Below are positions 1-10,927 of a DNA stretch of 64,000 bases, one piece after another (position 1 is the stretch's first letter; every line of letters starts with the position of its first letter). Under the pieces are notes generated by a model. That model was given only the letters and a program-made list of their open reading frames with translations, was not told the origin of the DNA and did not search any database. Position numbers and translations under genes: made by a program. The DNA comes from Nocardia elegans NBRC 108235 (GTDB taxonomy: Bacteria; Actinomycetota; Actinomycetes; Mycobacteriales; Mycobacteriaceae): assembly GCF_001612845.1 (NCBI RefSeq), contig NZ_BDBF01000001.1, positions 310,001-374,000 on the forward strand. Direction: 5' to 3'.

Positions 1-35
1 ACCAGCGTAGTCTCGTGCAGGCCCGTTACGAACAG

Positions 36-1460
36 ATGGGAGTGCAGCAGGTGCGAAGCGGCAGTCGGCGACCCGAGCGCAGCGAGCACGACCGCGGCGG
101 ACACCACCCGACGACGTTGCGCCACTCGGTAATTCGGGGCGGCGCCCCGAGGCGCGCGATCGCGGCGGTGGGCGCCCTGGGCCTCCTGGCCCTGACCGGA
201 TGCGGCAGCAGCACCGTCGACGACATCAAGGTCGGTTCCGGCAAGGGCTGGCAGTCGGCCTTCCACGATGCCCGCAACAGCGGCGCGAGTCCCGTCACCG
301 GCGCCCGGCATCTGAGTCTGAGCTGGTCGCGCCCGATCGGCGGCCCGCTGGCGAATGCGACCACGATCGGCCCGGACGGCCAGTTGTTCGTCACCTCCCG
401 CACCACCACCGACTGTGTCGGCAAGCCGGGGACCACCGGCATGATCTTCTCGTTCCAGATGCCCACCGGGCGCAAGCGCTTCTGCAATGCGCTGGGACCG
501 GATGCCGTCGCCGCGGCCTCGGCGGTCGACGGGGCGAGCAATGTGTACGTCGGTGACGACGGCGCGGTGTTCTCGTTCAACGCGCTGGGGCAGCCGCGCT
601 GGCGCACTCCCGTTGCCGGCGTTCCGGTCTCGGTGCAGTTCACCCACGACGGCACCGTGCTGTCGGTCTCGCAGTCCGGTCAGGTCGACGTCCTGGACCG
701 GCAGACCGGCGACCGCGAGGTGTCGACCTATCAGGTGCTGGGCGACCCCGATTTCCTCGCGCACCCGAATGTCACGCGCCCGGCGGACGGGCAGGGCATC
801 GACGACTGCGCCGTCGGCGGTCCGCAGTGCGCGGTGGCGAATGTGTCGGCTCTCGACCCGAATTCGGGTCGCTTCTATCTGACCGCCTGGCGGACCGGCG
901 CGCCCGCGGCGTCCGTGGTGGCGCTGCACTACGCCGACAAGAAGGTCACCCAGGACTGGAGCGTCGACATCCTCACCGACGGCAGCGCGACCAGCCCGAC
1001 GCTGTCGTCGGACGGGAAGACGCTGTACGTGGGCGACAACAGCGGTCGCCTGCTCGCCGTCGACACCGCCGACGGTCATACGAAATGGACGCAGCCGCTG
1101 GGCTTCGCCCCGCGCGGCGGCATCTCCGAACTCGACGGGCTGCTGATTCCTGGCGGCGACGACGGCCATCTGCTGGCGTTGCACGACAATGGCGACCGCG
1201 CCGAGATCGCCTGGGAACGTAAGGATCTCACCCTGCGCGGCCGTCCGGTGCAGACGGCCGGCGATACCGGCTACGTGGTGGTGCCGATGGGCGATGCGCT
1301 GCATCTGCTGACCTTCGAGACGAAGTCGGGTAAGACGATCGCCTCCGCCCCGCTGCCGGGTGCGCAGGGCACGACGGTGTCCACCGCGATCGGACCCGAC
1401 GGCCAGGTCGTGGTCGGCACCCGGATCGGCGAGCTGTTCGCCTTCACACCGGATCGGTAG
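36..1460 (+). CDS. PQQ-like beta-propeller lipoprotein (Rv3035-like)
   Basis: Exported, probably membrane-anchored protein of unknown role. An Arg-rich start is followed by a hydrophobic stretch and a lipobox LALTGC about 55 residues in; the rest is repeated WD/PQQ-type strands (for example WQSAFHDARNSG, TLYVGDNSGRLLAVDTADG, GPDGQVVVGTRIGELFAF), as in BamB-like propellers. It is followed convergently by the methyltransferase gene, overlapping its 3' end by 17 bases. This order matches Rv3035/Rv3037c in M. tuberculosis. The start is uncertain: ATG at 36 is used here, GTG at 54 has a GGGAG eight bases upstream, TTG at 117 would place the lipobox at a more usual distance, and the frame is open to the window edge. 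Confidence 0.75.
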   Translation: MGVQQVRSGSRRPERSEHDRGGHHPTTLRHSVIRGGAPRRAIAAVGALGLLALTGCGSSTVDDIKVGSGKGWQSAFHDARNSGASPVTGARHLSLSWSRPIGGPLANATTIGPDGQLFVTSRTTTDCVGKPGTTGMIFSFQMPTGRKRFCNALGPDAVAAASAVDGASNVYVGDDGAVFSFNALGQPRWRTPVAGVPVSVQFTHDGTVLSVSQSGQVDVLDRQTGDREVSTYQVLGDPDFLAHPNVTRPADGQGIDDCAVGGPQCAVANVSALDPNSGRFYLTAWRTGAPAASVVALHYADKKVTQDWSVDILTDGSATSPTLSSDGKTLYVGDNSGRLLAVDTADGHTKWTQPLGFAPRGGISELDGLLIPGGDDGHLLALHDNGDRAEIAWERKDLTLRGRPVQTAGDTGYVVVPMGDALHLLTFETKSGKTIASAPLPGAQGTTVSTAIGPDGQVVVGTRIGELFAFTPDR

Positions 1461-2718
1461 AGTTCGCCGCCGACCCCACGCGCGGCGTTTCGCAGACGAA
1501 TGCCGTTGCGGTACGGCCGATCCGGGTGATCACCACGGTGTGCGGGGTGCTGCCACGCGGTTTGATCCGGCGCCGCAGGGCATCGGGATCGACGTCGACG
1601 CCGCGGATCAGTATTTCCAGCGGACCGCAGTCGCGGCGGTGCAGTTCGGCGCGCAACGGCTTCTCCCGGAATTCCAGCCGCTCCAGGATGCGGAAACCGC
1701 GCACACCCGGCGGCACCGTCTCGCCGGTGAGATAGGCGATGCGCGGATCCAGTTGCCACAGGCCGTATCTCGCGGCGTAGTGGCGGACCAGGCCGGCCCG
1801 GACCACCGCGCCGTCCGGGTCGACGAGCCAGGTTCCGGGCTCGCGGTCGGGAAGGTCGTCGGGTTCGGCATCGGTCAGCGACCACGAGGAACCGTCGCTG
1901 CGCAGCACCGTCGCCCGCCTGGTCACCCCGGATTCGGTGAGCCCGCGCGACCACAGGCAGGCTTCGCGCACGGCACCGTCGAGGGAGACCACCTCGACCT
2001 CACCGTCCCACAAAAGGCCCGCGTACCCGTCCGCGGCCGTCCGGTCGGCTCGCGCGGGCAACGGTTGGGTGGCCGGGCGCCGCAGCGCGAAACGGTCGAA
2101 ATCCAGTCCGGGAGCGCATTTCACGACCAGATCACGGTCGCGGTAGACGGCCAGCAGCTCCGGTAGCGGCGGTTGCAGCTGAGCGGGATCGTGGGTGCGC
2201 CGGCCTCCGGCGCGCCGCGCCGGATCGGCGATCACCACGGCGCCGGCACTGCACGGCCGCAGCGCATCGGCCTGCGCCAGTGCGACATTCGGCGCATCCG
2301 CCAGATTGTGCGCGGCCATCGCCAGCCGCACCCGGTCCAGATCACTGCCGAGCACCGCCGGGCATTCCCGCCGCAGCGCGGCCAGTTCCGCGCCGATCGA
2401 GCAGGTGACGTCGTGGACGGGACGCCCCGCCAGCCGCCGGGCCCGGTGTCGCGCCACGAGACTCGGCGTCGCCTGCTGCAGAGCGTCGTCGGTGAACAGC
2501 CATTCGGCCGCGTCGTCGAGTTTGGCGGCCGCCCGCCGGCGCAGCTGCACGGTCTCCACCAGCGCGGCTGTGCGCTCGCCGTAGTCGCGGCGCAGGACCT
2601 CGAGGTCGCGCAGCATCGTCGCGGGCGTCAGCTCGTGTTCCCCGACCACGGACAGTGCGCCCCGGCCCGCCGCACTGTCCAGAAAGCCGACGTCTCCCGC
2701 TGTGAACGAGTACCCCAT
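1444..2718 (-). CDS. Class I methyltransferase with THUMP-like C-terminus (Rv3037c-like)
   Basis: A 424-residue SAM-dependent methyltransferase of the actinobacterial Rv3037c type. A motif I-like VTCSIGAEL lies near residues 104-112 and a DPARR motif near 165-169, in the position of the catalytic DPPY-type motif of nucleic-acid N-methylases. The C-terminal third (ILIRGVDVDPDALRRRIKP region) resembles the Thump_like domain, so RNA is a likely substrate, but this is inference. The start is set at MGYSFTAGDVGFL, where family-like sequence begins; the frame stays open another 38 codons upstream with low-complexity residues. It is transcribed in the same direction as the next methyltransferase and the echA gene. 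Confidence 0.75.
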   Translation of the reverse strand: MGYSFTAGDVGFLDSAAGRGALSVVGEHELTPATMLRDLEVLRRDYGERTAALVETVQLRRRAAAKLDDAAEWLFTDDALQQATPSLVARHRARRLAGRPVHDVTCSIGAELAALRRECPAVLGSDLDRVRLAMAAHNLADAPNVALAQADALRPCSAGAVVIADPARRAGGRRTHDPAQLQPPLPELLAVYRDRDLVVKCAPGLDFDRFALRRPATQPLPARADRTAADGYAGLLWDGEVEVVSLDGAVREACLWSRGLTESGVTRRATVLRSDGSSWSLTDAEPDDLPDREPGTWLVDPDGAVVRAGLVRHYAARYGLWQLDPRIAYLTGETVPPGVRGFRILERLEFREKPLRAELHRRDCGPLEILIRGVDVDPDALRRRIKPRGSTPHTVVITRIGRTATAFVCETPRVGSAANSTDPV

Positions 2719-2905
2719 CAGCGCCGCTCCGGCCGCAGCACGGGCGAGACCGACTGGGCCGCAACGGGTATCGAGCAAGCCGAGACCGCCCGCCGGTAGG
2801 ACACCGGCACCGCCGACGGCCGGAGCACGCACCCCACGCCCGTCGAGACGGTCCGCGCCGGACCGGCAGCGTAGCTGGTCCGCACGCGAGACAGCCTGCC
2901 GCCCA

Positions 2906-3883
2906 CTACTTTCCGGCGGCGCCCGGCTTCACGCCGGTGATCATGGCGTTGTAGAAGAACTGGCGCGGCACCACGTGGCGCAGCACCTTCTCGTCGAGCT
3001 TGCTCAGACCCAGCCATGCCTTGTACTGGGCCATCCGGTAGCGCCAGGTGAGTTTCTCCTCCGGCACCGCCGCCTCGAAGGTACGCACCGGCCAGCCCCA
3101 CAGCGCGGCCGCGAATTCCTCGGTCTCGGCGTGCACCTGCACCGCACCGGCGCTGCGGGCGATCCGCTCGAGCTCGGAGGGATCGAAGGTGTGCAGGTCG
3201 ACCACGGCCTCCAGGGCCGCGGCCCGCGACGACTCGTCCAGTTCGGCCTGCGGTCGCCGCCAGTCGGACAGGAACGGCAGCTTGGTCACCTCGGTGGTGA
3301 CCTTCCAGGTGATCTGGCCCAGTTTGCGGGCGTAGAAGTTGCCGATGGTGGTCGGCTCACCGGCGAACACGAAACGGCCGCCCGGCTTCAGTACCCGCAG
3401 GCATTCCCGCAGCGCCTGCTCGACATCCGGAATGTGGTGCAGCACAGCATGTCCCACGACCAGGTCGAAGGTGTTGTCCTCGTAGGGAATGGTCTCGGCG
3501 TCGGCGACGCGGCCGTCGACATCCAGCCCCAGGTTCTGCGCGTTGCGGGTGGCGACCTTGACCATGCCCGGCGAAAGGTCGGTCACCGAACCGGTTTTCG
3601 CCACTCCGGCCTGCATCAGATTCAACAGGAAGAAACCGGTGCCGCAACCGAGTTCGAGGGCCCGCTCGTACGGCAGCGGCGCATTCGGCGCGACGGCGTC
3701 GAAGCGGCCGCGCGCGTACTCGATGCAGCGCTCGTCGTAGGAGATGGACCATTTGTCGTCGTAGGTCTCGGCCTCCCAGTCGTGGTAGAGGACCTGCGCG
3801 AGCTTGTTGTCGGTGAGCGCGGCCTGGACCTCGGCCTCGGTGGCGTGCGGGTTCGGCGCGGGGTCGTCAAGACGTGCGGTCAT
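2906..3883 (-). CDS. Class I SAM-dependent methyltransferase (Rv3038c-like)
   Basis: A 325-residue methyltransferase. Motif I ALELGCGTGF is at residues 75-84, an acidic motif II TDLSPGMVKVA follows, and VGHAVLHHIPDVEQALRE plus LKPGGRFVFAGEP give the post-I and motif III strands of UbiE/Methyltransf_11-type enzymes. The N-terminal block LAQVLYHDWEAETYDDKWS is almost identical to what I recall for Rv3038c, which sits at the same place in M. tuberculosis. The substrate is unknown; a lipid or quinone intermediate is a guess based on the family. No Shine-Dalgarno precedes the ATG; a TACGCT hexamer eight bases upstream suggests a leaderless mRNA. Confidence 0.85.
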   Translation of the reverse strand: MTARLDDPAPNPHATEAEVQAALTDNKLAQVLYHDWEAETYDDKWSISYDERCIEYARGRFDAVAPNAPLPYERALELGCGTGFFLLNLMQAGVAKTGSVTDLSPGMVKVATRNAQNLGLDVDGRVADAETIPYEDNTFDLVVGHAVLHHIPDVEQALRECLRVLKPGGRFVFAGEPTTIGNFYARKLGQITWKVTTEVTKLPFLSDWRRPQAELDESSRAAALEAVVDLHTFDPSELERIARSAGAVQVHAETEEFAAALWGWPVRTFEAAVPEEKLTWRYRMAQYKAWLGLSKLDEKVLRHVVPRQFFYNAMITGVKPGAAGK

Positions 3884-3891
3884 GGTGGCAC

Positions 3892-3897
3892 AGCGTA
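3892..3897 (-). promoter_or_regulatory. Putative -10 for leaderless methyltransferase mRNA
   Basis: On the minus strand TACGCT (TANNNT type) lies eight bases before the ATG at 3883, with no Shine-Dalgarno between them. Confidence 0.35.
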
Positions 3898-3919
3898 TCG
3901 AGTGATCACGCGGAGTGGG

Positions 3920-4684
3920 TCAGCGGCCCAGGAATTCCGCGACGCCCGGACCGGACGCTGAATAAGAACGTGTTCCTACGCTGCGGTCTTCGGTTTCGAA
4001 CAGCTCCGCCCACTCGCCGCGGGCGCGGTCGAGGCCGTGTGGACCGGCCTCGAAGACCCGTTTCGCCGCGGCCAGCGCGCGCGCCGGGCCGGTGGTGAAC
4101 TGCCGCGCCCACCGCAGCGCCGCAGCGAAGACGTCGTCGGGCGCGACCACCTCGTCGACCAGCCCGATCGCCGACGCCTCCTCGGCATCGACGTAGCGGC
4201 CGGTGTACACCAGATCCTTGGCCGGGCCGGGGCCAACGAGCAGTCCCAGCCGGCAAATGCCCGCCACCGGGATCAGGCCCGCCCGGATCTGCGGCAGGCC
4301 GAGTTTGACGTTGTCACCGATGAGCCGGCGGTCGGCGCCCAGAGCGAGCTCGAGGCCGGCGCCGACCGCGTACCCGGTGATCGCGGCGATCGTCGGCTGC
4401 GGAATCCGGGCCAGGCAGCCCAGTGCCTGCTGCAGATCCGCGGCGACGGCACCGGCCTGCGCGGGCGTCCAGCGCGCGAGTTCGGCCATGTCGTCGCCCG
4501 CGCTGAAGATTCGCTCGTCGCCGTAGACGATCACGGCCCGCACCTCGTCGTCGGCCGCGAGGTCCGCGGCGGCCGCGGCCAGCTCCAGCGCCAGGTGCAG
4601 ATCGATGAGATTCAGCGGCGGCCGGGCGAAACGCAGTACGGCGATTCCCGCCTCGACACGGTCCACGGTCACGAATTCGGCCAC
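3920..4684 (-). CDS. echA17: Enoyl-CoA hydratase/isomerase family protein (EchA17-like)
   Basis: A crotonase-fold protein of 254 residues, the usual length for short enoyl-CoA hydratases. The oxyanion-hole segments FSAGDDMAEL (60-69) and GYAVGAGLELAL are clear. Of the two catalytic glutamates known from rat mitochondrial hydratase, the first is present (Glu112 in GLELAL) and the second is Gln132 (GLPQIRAG instead of xPEIxxG). The enzyme may therefore be slow, specialised, or catalyse another crotonase reaction. Position and sequence match Rv3039c (echA17). The start is GTG at 4684 with TAGGCT seven bases upstream and no Shine-Dalgarno, so the mRNA is probably leaderless. Confidence 0.85.
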   Translation of the reverse strand: MAEFVTVDRVEAGIAVLRFARPPLNLIDLHLALELAAAAADLAADDEVRAVIVYGDERIFSAGDDMAELARWTPAQAGAVAADLQQALGCLARIPQPTIAAITGYAVGAGLELALGADRRLIGDNVKLGLPQIRAGLIPVAGICRLGLLVGPGPAKDLVYTGRYVDAEEASAIGLVDEVVAPDDVFAAALRWARQFTTGPARALAAAKRVFEAGPHGLDRARGEWAELFETEDRSVGTRSYSASGPGVAEFLGR

Positions 4685-4691
4685 GGCGGCG

Positions 4692-4697
4692 AGCCTA
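4692..4697 (-). promoter_or_regulatory. Putative -10 for leaderless echA17 mRNA
   Basis: Minus-strand TAGGCT followed by seven bases and the GTG start at 4684. The same geometry recurs before several other genes in the window. Confidence 0.4.
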
Positions 4698-4751
4698 CTG
4701 TGCGTGGCGGGATACCTGCGACGTCGGGATGTTCGCGGTCGCGCTCCCGGC

Positions 4752-5585
4752 TCAGTCTCGCTTCGAACCCTGCAACCGGGACGCGTCCGGCATGTCGGCG
4801 AAATACCGGTGGTTGTTCGGGAACTGCAGCATCGGCTGACCGTCGACCGGCTCGAAGACCGGCATGATCGGGCTGATCGAGCGCTCGGCCGCGAGAATTT
4901 CTGTGGTGGAGGCGAATTCGGCGATCGAACTCAGCTGCGTCCAGGTCGGCGGCAGCAGCACGTCCTCGCCGGCCCGCCAGCGGTCCAGCGCCTGCGCCGG
5001 AGTCCGCCACGCCACCTCGTGCGCCTCGGTGGTCGCGCCGTCGGCACGCTGCCCCTCCGGCAGGACCGCGACGAAGAAGTAGGTGTCGTAGCGCCGCGGT
5101 TCCACCACCGGCGTGATCCAGTTGTCCCACGGGCGCAGCAGATCCGCGCGCAGCACCAGATTCTCGTTCGCCAGGAAATCGCCGAACGACAGTTCGCGAC
5201 GCTCGAGCTTCTCCCGGGCACTGCGGTAGGCGACGGTATCGGAGACGACGGTGTCGGCGGTCGGTCCCGCCAGCAGCACACCGCATTCCTCGAAGGTCTC
5301 CCGGACCGCGGCGCACACCAGCGCCTGCGCGCGAGCGCGGTCGACCCCGAAACGACGGCCCCACCACGTCGGGTCCGGCCCCGCCCAGCCGATTTCCGCA
5401 TCGGCGTCGGAGCGGTCGACACCGCCACCGGGAAAGACGGTCATGCCCGCCGCGAAGGCCATCGCCTTGACCCGTCGTTGCAGGAATACCTCCGGTCCGG
5501 ATGCGCCGTCACGCACGAGCACTACGGTCGAAGCGTCCTTCGGCGCCGGTGGCTCGGCCGGGGTTTCCGCAACAGATTCACTCAC
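4752..5585 (-). CDS. NUDIX hydrolase, NUDT19-like split box (Rv3040c-like)
   Basis: A 277-residue NUDIX-fold protein, expected to hydrolyse nucleoside-diphosphate-linked compounds such as CoA derivatives. FPGGGVDRSD gives the first half of the Nudix box and AAVRETFEECGV the catalytic second half, but about 35 residues separate them (AEIGWAGPDPTWWGRRFG and onward). An insertion inside the Nudix box is a known feature of NUDT19/RP2-type CoA hydrolases. Its place next to an enoyl-CoA hydratase fits acyl-CoA or CoA turnover. The start is taken at GTG 5585 (MSESVAETPAEPP); an in-frame GTG at 5642 is also possible. It matches the Rv3040c position. Confidence 0.8.
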   Translation of the reverse strand: MSESVAETPAEPPAPKDASTVVLVRDGASGPEVFLQRRVKAMAFAAGMTVFPGGGVDRSDADAEIGWAGPDPTWWGRRFGVDRARAQALVCAAVRETFEECGVLLAGPTADTVVSDTVAYRSAREKLERRELSFGDFLANENLVLRADLLRPWDNWITPVVEPRRYDTYFFVAVLPEGQRADGATTEAHEVAWRTPAQALDRWRAGEDVLLPPTWTQLSSIAEFASTTEILAAERSISPIMPVFEPVDGQPMLQFPNNHRYFADMPDASRLQGSKRD

Positions 5586-5679
5586 AATCGCACCATAACG
5601 CGCGCTTGGTTCCGATCGGCAGCAGGTGCCCGAATGCGGCACCGGTGCGCACTGCGGGAACAGGCGCCGGGGAACCAGC

Positions 5680-6567
5680 TCAGGCGCGGTGGCGGCCGAA
5701 ACGCTGCGAGCGCCGCGCGAAATACCGTCCGTCGATGCGATCGAGGGCGATGGACTGGCGGAAGGCCTCGCTGAGGTTCTCGGCGGTCAGCACGTCCGAG
5801 AGCAGGCCCTGTGCGATCACATCGCCCTCGTTGAGCAGCAGCGCGTGGGTGAAGCCGGGCGGAATCTCCTCGACGTGATGGGTGACCAGCACAGTCGCCG
5901 GAGCATCCGGGTCGGCGGCCAGATCGCCCAGTTGCTCGACCAGTTCCTCGCGGCCCCCCAGATCGAGCCCGGCGGCCGGTTCGTCGAGCAGCAGCAGTTC
6001 GGGATCGGTCATCAGAGCGCGGGCGATGAGAACGCGTTTGCGTTCGCCCTCGGACAGGGTTCCGTAGGCGCGGTCGGAAAGGTGTTCGGCGCCCAGGCTT
6101 TCCAGGATATCGACGGCGCGGTCGGTGTCGACATCGTCGTAGCGCTCGCGCCAGCGGCCCATCACGGCGTACCCCGCCGACACCACCAGATCGGACACCT
6201 TCTCGTCCACCGGGATCCGGCTGGCCACCGCCGCCGACGACAGTCCGATGCGCGGCCGCAGCTCGCTGATGTCGGTCTTGCCGAGCACTTCGCCCAGCAG
6301 CGTGGCCGACCCCGAGGTCGGATACAGCTCGGCGGCGGCCATCCGCAGCAGCGACGTCTTACCGGCGCCGTTGGGGCCGAGGACGACCCAGCGTTCGTCG
6401 AGCTCCACCTGCCAGGTGACGGGACCCACCAGGGTATGGCCCGAACGCCGGACGGTCACCTCGTTGAAATCGATGAGCAGATCGGGATCCGGTTGCGGCA
6501 CGAGCTCCATCTTTGCCGACGCGCTCGATCCGTTGCCAACGTGGTCGGTGTGCACGCTATCCGTCAT
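5680..6567 (-). CDS. ABC transporter ATP-binding protein (Rv3041c-like)
   Basis: A cytoplasmic ABC ATPase of 295 residues. Walker A GPNGAGKTS, signature LSEGERKRV, Walker B LLLLDEPAAGLDL and switch His (VTHHVEEIP) are all present, so it should hydrolyse ATP. No membrane partner is encoded next to it. The VEEIPPGFTHALLL segment resembles ModF/Rv3041c-type stand-alone ATPases of unknown substrate. The start is set at MTDSVHTDHV, downstream of GGGGGAG; the longer frame upstream is poor sequence. It is preceded by the PTH2-like gene on the same strand, as part of the conserved serB neighbourhood. Confidence 0.85.
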   Translation of the reverse strand: MTDSVHTDHVGNGSSASAKMELVPQPDPDLLIDFNEVTVRRSGHTLVGPVTWQVELDERWVVLGPNGAGKTSLLRMAAAELYPTSGSATLLGEVLGKTDISELRPRIGLSSAAVASRIPVDEKVSDLVVSAGYAVMGRWRERYDDVDTDRAVDILESLGAEHLSDRAYGTLSEGERKRVLIARALMTDPELLLLDEPAAGLDLGGREELVEQLGDLAADPDAPATVLVTHHVEEIPPGFTHALLLNEGDVIAQGLLSDVLTAENLSEAFRQSIALDRIDGRYFARRSQRFGRHRA

Positions 6568-6702
6568 AGTCGGCCACCCGCTCCCCCACGATCCGAATCG
6601 GCCATTGCCGCAGTGACATTCCGCACGTTTGAGCACCCTACGGCGCTCGACACGCCACGGCACGCCGGGCCTCGGCTCGGTGCGGTGGGTGGTCGCGCCG
6701 CG

Positions 6703-7517
6703 CTATGCCGCGTCGTCGAGCGGGCTCATCGGCGGCGCCACCGCGATCACCGTCATCGATCCGGGGGCGACTTCGGTGAACCCGGCATCCCGCACGGCGG
6801 CGATCGTCTCGGGCCCGTCGCCACCGTTCACTCGGGCGCACAGGCGGGCCCAGAGATCCGGCTCCGCATCCCGGACGGCGCAGCGGAATCCACGCTGCGC
6901 CCAGGCGAAGGCTTGTTCCACCGGAAGCGCACCGGCCAGCAACATGCTCGCGTGACCGACCTGCGCCGCTGCCTTGCCCACGGTCATGCTCAGGGCCGAA
7001 TTCACCCACAGCACGGGCAGTTCCGGGTCCGCGGGACCGGGCTCGTCCGATTCGAGATCGGTGCCGCCGATCTGCAGTTTGCGAATACGCTGGTCGATGT
7101 CGCCGACCGGACCGGGCACCAGCGCGCGAGCCTCGGCGCCGTCCACCTCGAGCGTGACACCGTCCACCTCGTTGGCCGCGAGCCACTGCGCGCCCCGGGC
7201 CCGGCGCGCGACCTTCCGAATACGCGAGCGCTTCCACGCGAGATAGCGGTCCTGCCACTCACCGTCCGGACCCACCCGCGGGTCCAGGCAGAGCGCCACG
7301 GCCGCGGCGGCCGCCGCCTCCAGTACCGCACTGCGTCGCGGCGGTTCGGCTTTCGGTATGTGCAGCACCATCTGCATCGCCTGCACCTGCGCTGGATCGT
7401 CCGGATCGCCACCGCCCCCGTAACCGAGCGCCAATTCCGCATGCCGGGCGCGGAAACCCGAATCCAGGAGCAGTGGCGGTGCGGCGCCCTCGGACGCGTC
7501 GATCTCGGGTTCGGTCA

Positions 7518-7518
<1 letters not shown>
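6703..7518 (-). CDS. PTH2-family (peptidyl-tRNA hydrolase 2-like) protein
   Basis: A 271-residue protein whose C-terminal half carries the PTH2 signature: VLWVNSALSMTVGKAAAQVGHA, matching the K-IAAQ-HA helix of archaeal/eukaryotic peptidyl-tRNA hydrolase 2. The N-terminal half (Trp/Arg-rich DRYLAWKRSRIRKVARRARG) is not recognised. Bacterial growth normally relies on the unrelated Pth, so this copy may have another role. The ATG at 7518 overlaps the serB stop codon by one base (TGATG), so it should be translationally coupled to serB. Confidence 0.7.
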
Positions 7519-8885
<1,367 letters not shown>

Positions 8886-8932
8886 TCACTGCCGCACCGC
8901 CGACCCGGCGCGGCACCCCCGAAACGCCGAAC

Positions 8933-8962
8933 GCGGCGGCCGTCGCACTGGACGGCCGCCGC
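8933..8962 (-). terminator. Hairpin terminator after ctaD
   Basis: Perfect 12-bp inverted repeat (GCGGCGGCCGTC, 6-base loop, GACGGCCGCCGC) 30 bases past the ctaD stop on the minus strand. No T-run follows, as is usual in actinobacteria. Confidence 0.7.
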
Positions 8963-8991
8963 GCCGGGACTGCTCTCTTCGAAGCGGGGTA

Positions 8992-10728
8992 CTAGCTCGA
9001 CACCTTCTCGAGCTCGGCCACGTGATGGGACTTCGAGCCCCAGCCCACATGGGCCTCGGCCCGCATGCGCTCCACCATGTGCGGGTAGTGCAGCTCGAAT
9101 GCCGGACGCTCGGACCGGATCCGCGGCAGTTCGTAGAAGTTGTGCCGCGGCGGCGGGCAGGTGGTCGCCCATTCGAGGGAGTTGCCGTAGCCCCACGGAT
9201 CGTCCACGGTCACGACCTCGCCGTAGCGGTAGCTCTTGAAGACGTTCCAGATGAACGGCAGCGTCGAGGCACCGAGGATGAAGGCGCCGATCGTGGAGAC
9301 GGTGTTCAGCGCGGTGAAACCGTCGGTCGGCAGGTAGTCCGCGTAACGACGCGGCATGCCCTCGTTACCCAGCCAGTGCTGCACCAGGAAGGTGGTGTGG
9401 AAGCCGACCATGGTCGCCCAGAAGTGCCACTTCGCCAGGCGCTCGTCCAACATGCGGCCGGTCATCTTCGGGAACCAGAAGTAGATACCGGCGAAGGTGG
9501 CGAACACGATGGTGCCGAAGAGCACGTAGTGGAAGTGCGCGACCACGAAGTAGGTGTCGGACACGTGGAAGTCCAGCGGCGGGCTGGCCAGGATGACGCC
9601 CGACAGACCACCGAAGAGGAACGTGACCAGGAAGCCGACCGAGAACAACATCGGTGATTCGAAGGTCAGCTGCCCCTTCCACATGGTGCCGATCCAGTTG
9701 AAGAACTTCACACCGGTCGGAACCGCGATCAGGAAGGTCATGAACGAGAAGTACGGCAGCAGCACCGCGCCGGTGGCGTACATGTGGTGCGCCCACACCG
9801 CGATCGACAGCGCCGCGATGCCCAGCGTCGCGTAGACCAGGGTGGTGTAACCGAAGATCGGCTTACGGCTGAAGACCGGGAAGATCTCGGACACGATGCC
9901 GAAGAACGGCAGCGCGATGATGTACACCTCGGGGTGGCCGAAGTACCAGAACAGGTGCTGGTAGAGCAGCGAACCGCCGGTGGCCGGGTCGTAGATGTGG
10001 CCGCCCAGGTGCCGGTCGTAGGCCAGCGCCATCAGCGCGGCGGTCAGCAGCGGGAAGGCCAGCAGGATCAGAACGCTGGTGACGGCGATGTTCCAGGTGA
10101 AGATCGGCATCCGGAACAGGGTCATACCGGGGCAGCGCAGGCAGACGACGGTGGTCAGCATGTTGACACCACCGAGGATGGTGCCCAGACCGGAAACGGC
10201 CAGACCCAGAATCCACAGGTCGCCGCCGACACCCGGGGAGTGCACGATGTCCGACAGCGGGGTGTAGGCGGTCCAGCCGAAGTCGGCGGCGCCACCGGGG
10301 GTGATGAAGCCCGCGGTCGCCATGGTCGCGCCGAACAGGTACAGCCAGTAGCTGAACGCGTTCAGACGCGGGAAGGCGACGTCGGGCGCGCCGATCTGCA
10401 GCGGCAGCACGATGTTGGCGAAGCCGAACACGATCGCGGTCGCATAGAACAGCAGCATGATCGTGCCGTGCATGGTGAACAGCTGGTTGAACTGTTCCGG
10501 CGACAGGAACTGCAGACCCGGACGAGCGAGCTCACCACGCATCAGCAGGGCCATCAGGCCGCCGATCATGAAGAACGACATCGCGGTCACCAGGTACATC
10601 ACACCGAGGACCTTGGGGTCCGTGGTGGTGACGGCCTTGTAGATGAACGAACCCTTCGGGCCCAGTCGTGCCGGATACGGCCGTGTCGCTTCCAGCTTGG
10701 GGACTGGCTGGGGCTCTACAGCAGTCAC
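8992..10728 (-). CDS. ctaD: Cytochrome c oxidase subunit I (aa3 type)
   Basis: Catalytic subunit of the terminal aa3 oxidase, a polytopic membrane protein of 578 residues (close to the 573 of M. tuberculosis CtaD). Visible ligands: TMHGTIMLL (low-spin heme His), [10 protein letters not shown] (CuB His and the cross-linked Tyr), WAHHMYATG (two CuB His) and [10 protein letters not shown] (heme a3 and a His). The start is GTG 10728 ([10 protein letters not shown]) because AGGAGG lies four bases upstream; the longer upstream frame overlaps fecB and is spurious. It is divergent from fecB, as in Rv3043c/Rv3044. Other oxidase subunits are not in the window. Confidence 0.97.
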   Translation of the reverse strand: MTAVEPQPVPKLEATRPYPARLGPKGSFIYKAVTTTDPKVLGVMYLVTAMSFFMIGGLMALLMRGELARPGLQFLSPEQFNQLFTMHGTIMLLFYATAIVFGFANIVLPLQIGAPDVAFPRLNAFSYWLYLFGATMATAGFITPGGAADFGWTAYTPLSDIVHSPGVGGDLWILGLAVSGLGTILGGVNMLTTVVCLRCPGMTLFRMPIFTWNIAVTSVLILLAFPLLTAALMALAYDRHLGGHIYDPATGGSLLYQHLFWYFGHPEVYIIALPFFGIVSEIFPVFSRKPIFGYTTLVYATLGIAALSIAVWAHHMYATGAVLLPYFSFMTFLIAVPTGVKFFNWIGTMWKGQLTFESPMLFSVGFLVTFLFGGLSGVILASPPLDFHVSDTYFVVAHFHYVLFGTIVFATFAGIYFWFPKMTGRMLDERLAKWHFWATMVGFHTTFLVQHWLGNEGMPRRYADYLPTDGFTALNTVSTIGAFILGASTLPFIWNVFKSYRYGEVVTVDDPWGYGNSLEWATTCPPPRHNFYELPRIRSERPAFELHYPHMVERMRAEAHVGWGSKSHHVAELEKVSS

Positions 10729-10914
10729 TGATCCTCCTGAAGGTGTGCCTTCTGCTCGTTTCGCACGCTCGTGCGTTCCGGCGCATGACGAAACGACGGT
10801 GGCTTGCGCTAGAGGCATCGTAAACCGTGGCGTCGCAGGCGTCCGACGGGGTCCTACTCTGTGTCGTATTCGCCGCGCGGACGGTGCCGCAACGACCCTG
10901 CACACGGGCGCATG

Positions 10915-10920
10915 TACCCT
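10915..10920 (+). promoter_or_regulatory. Putative -10 for leaderless fecB mRNA
   Basis: TACCCT lies exactly seven bases before the fecB ATG at 10928; no Shine-Dalgarno is present. Confidence 0.4.
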
Positions 10921-10927
10921 ACGCTGC

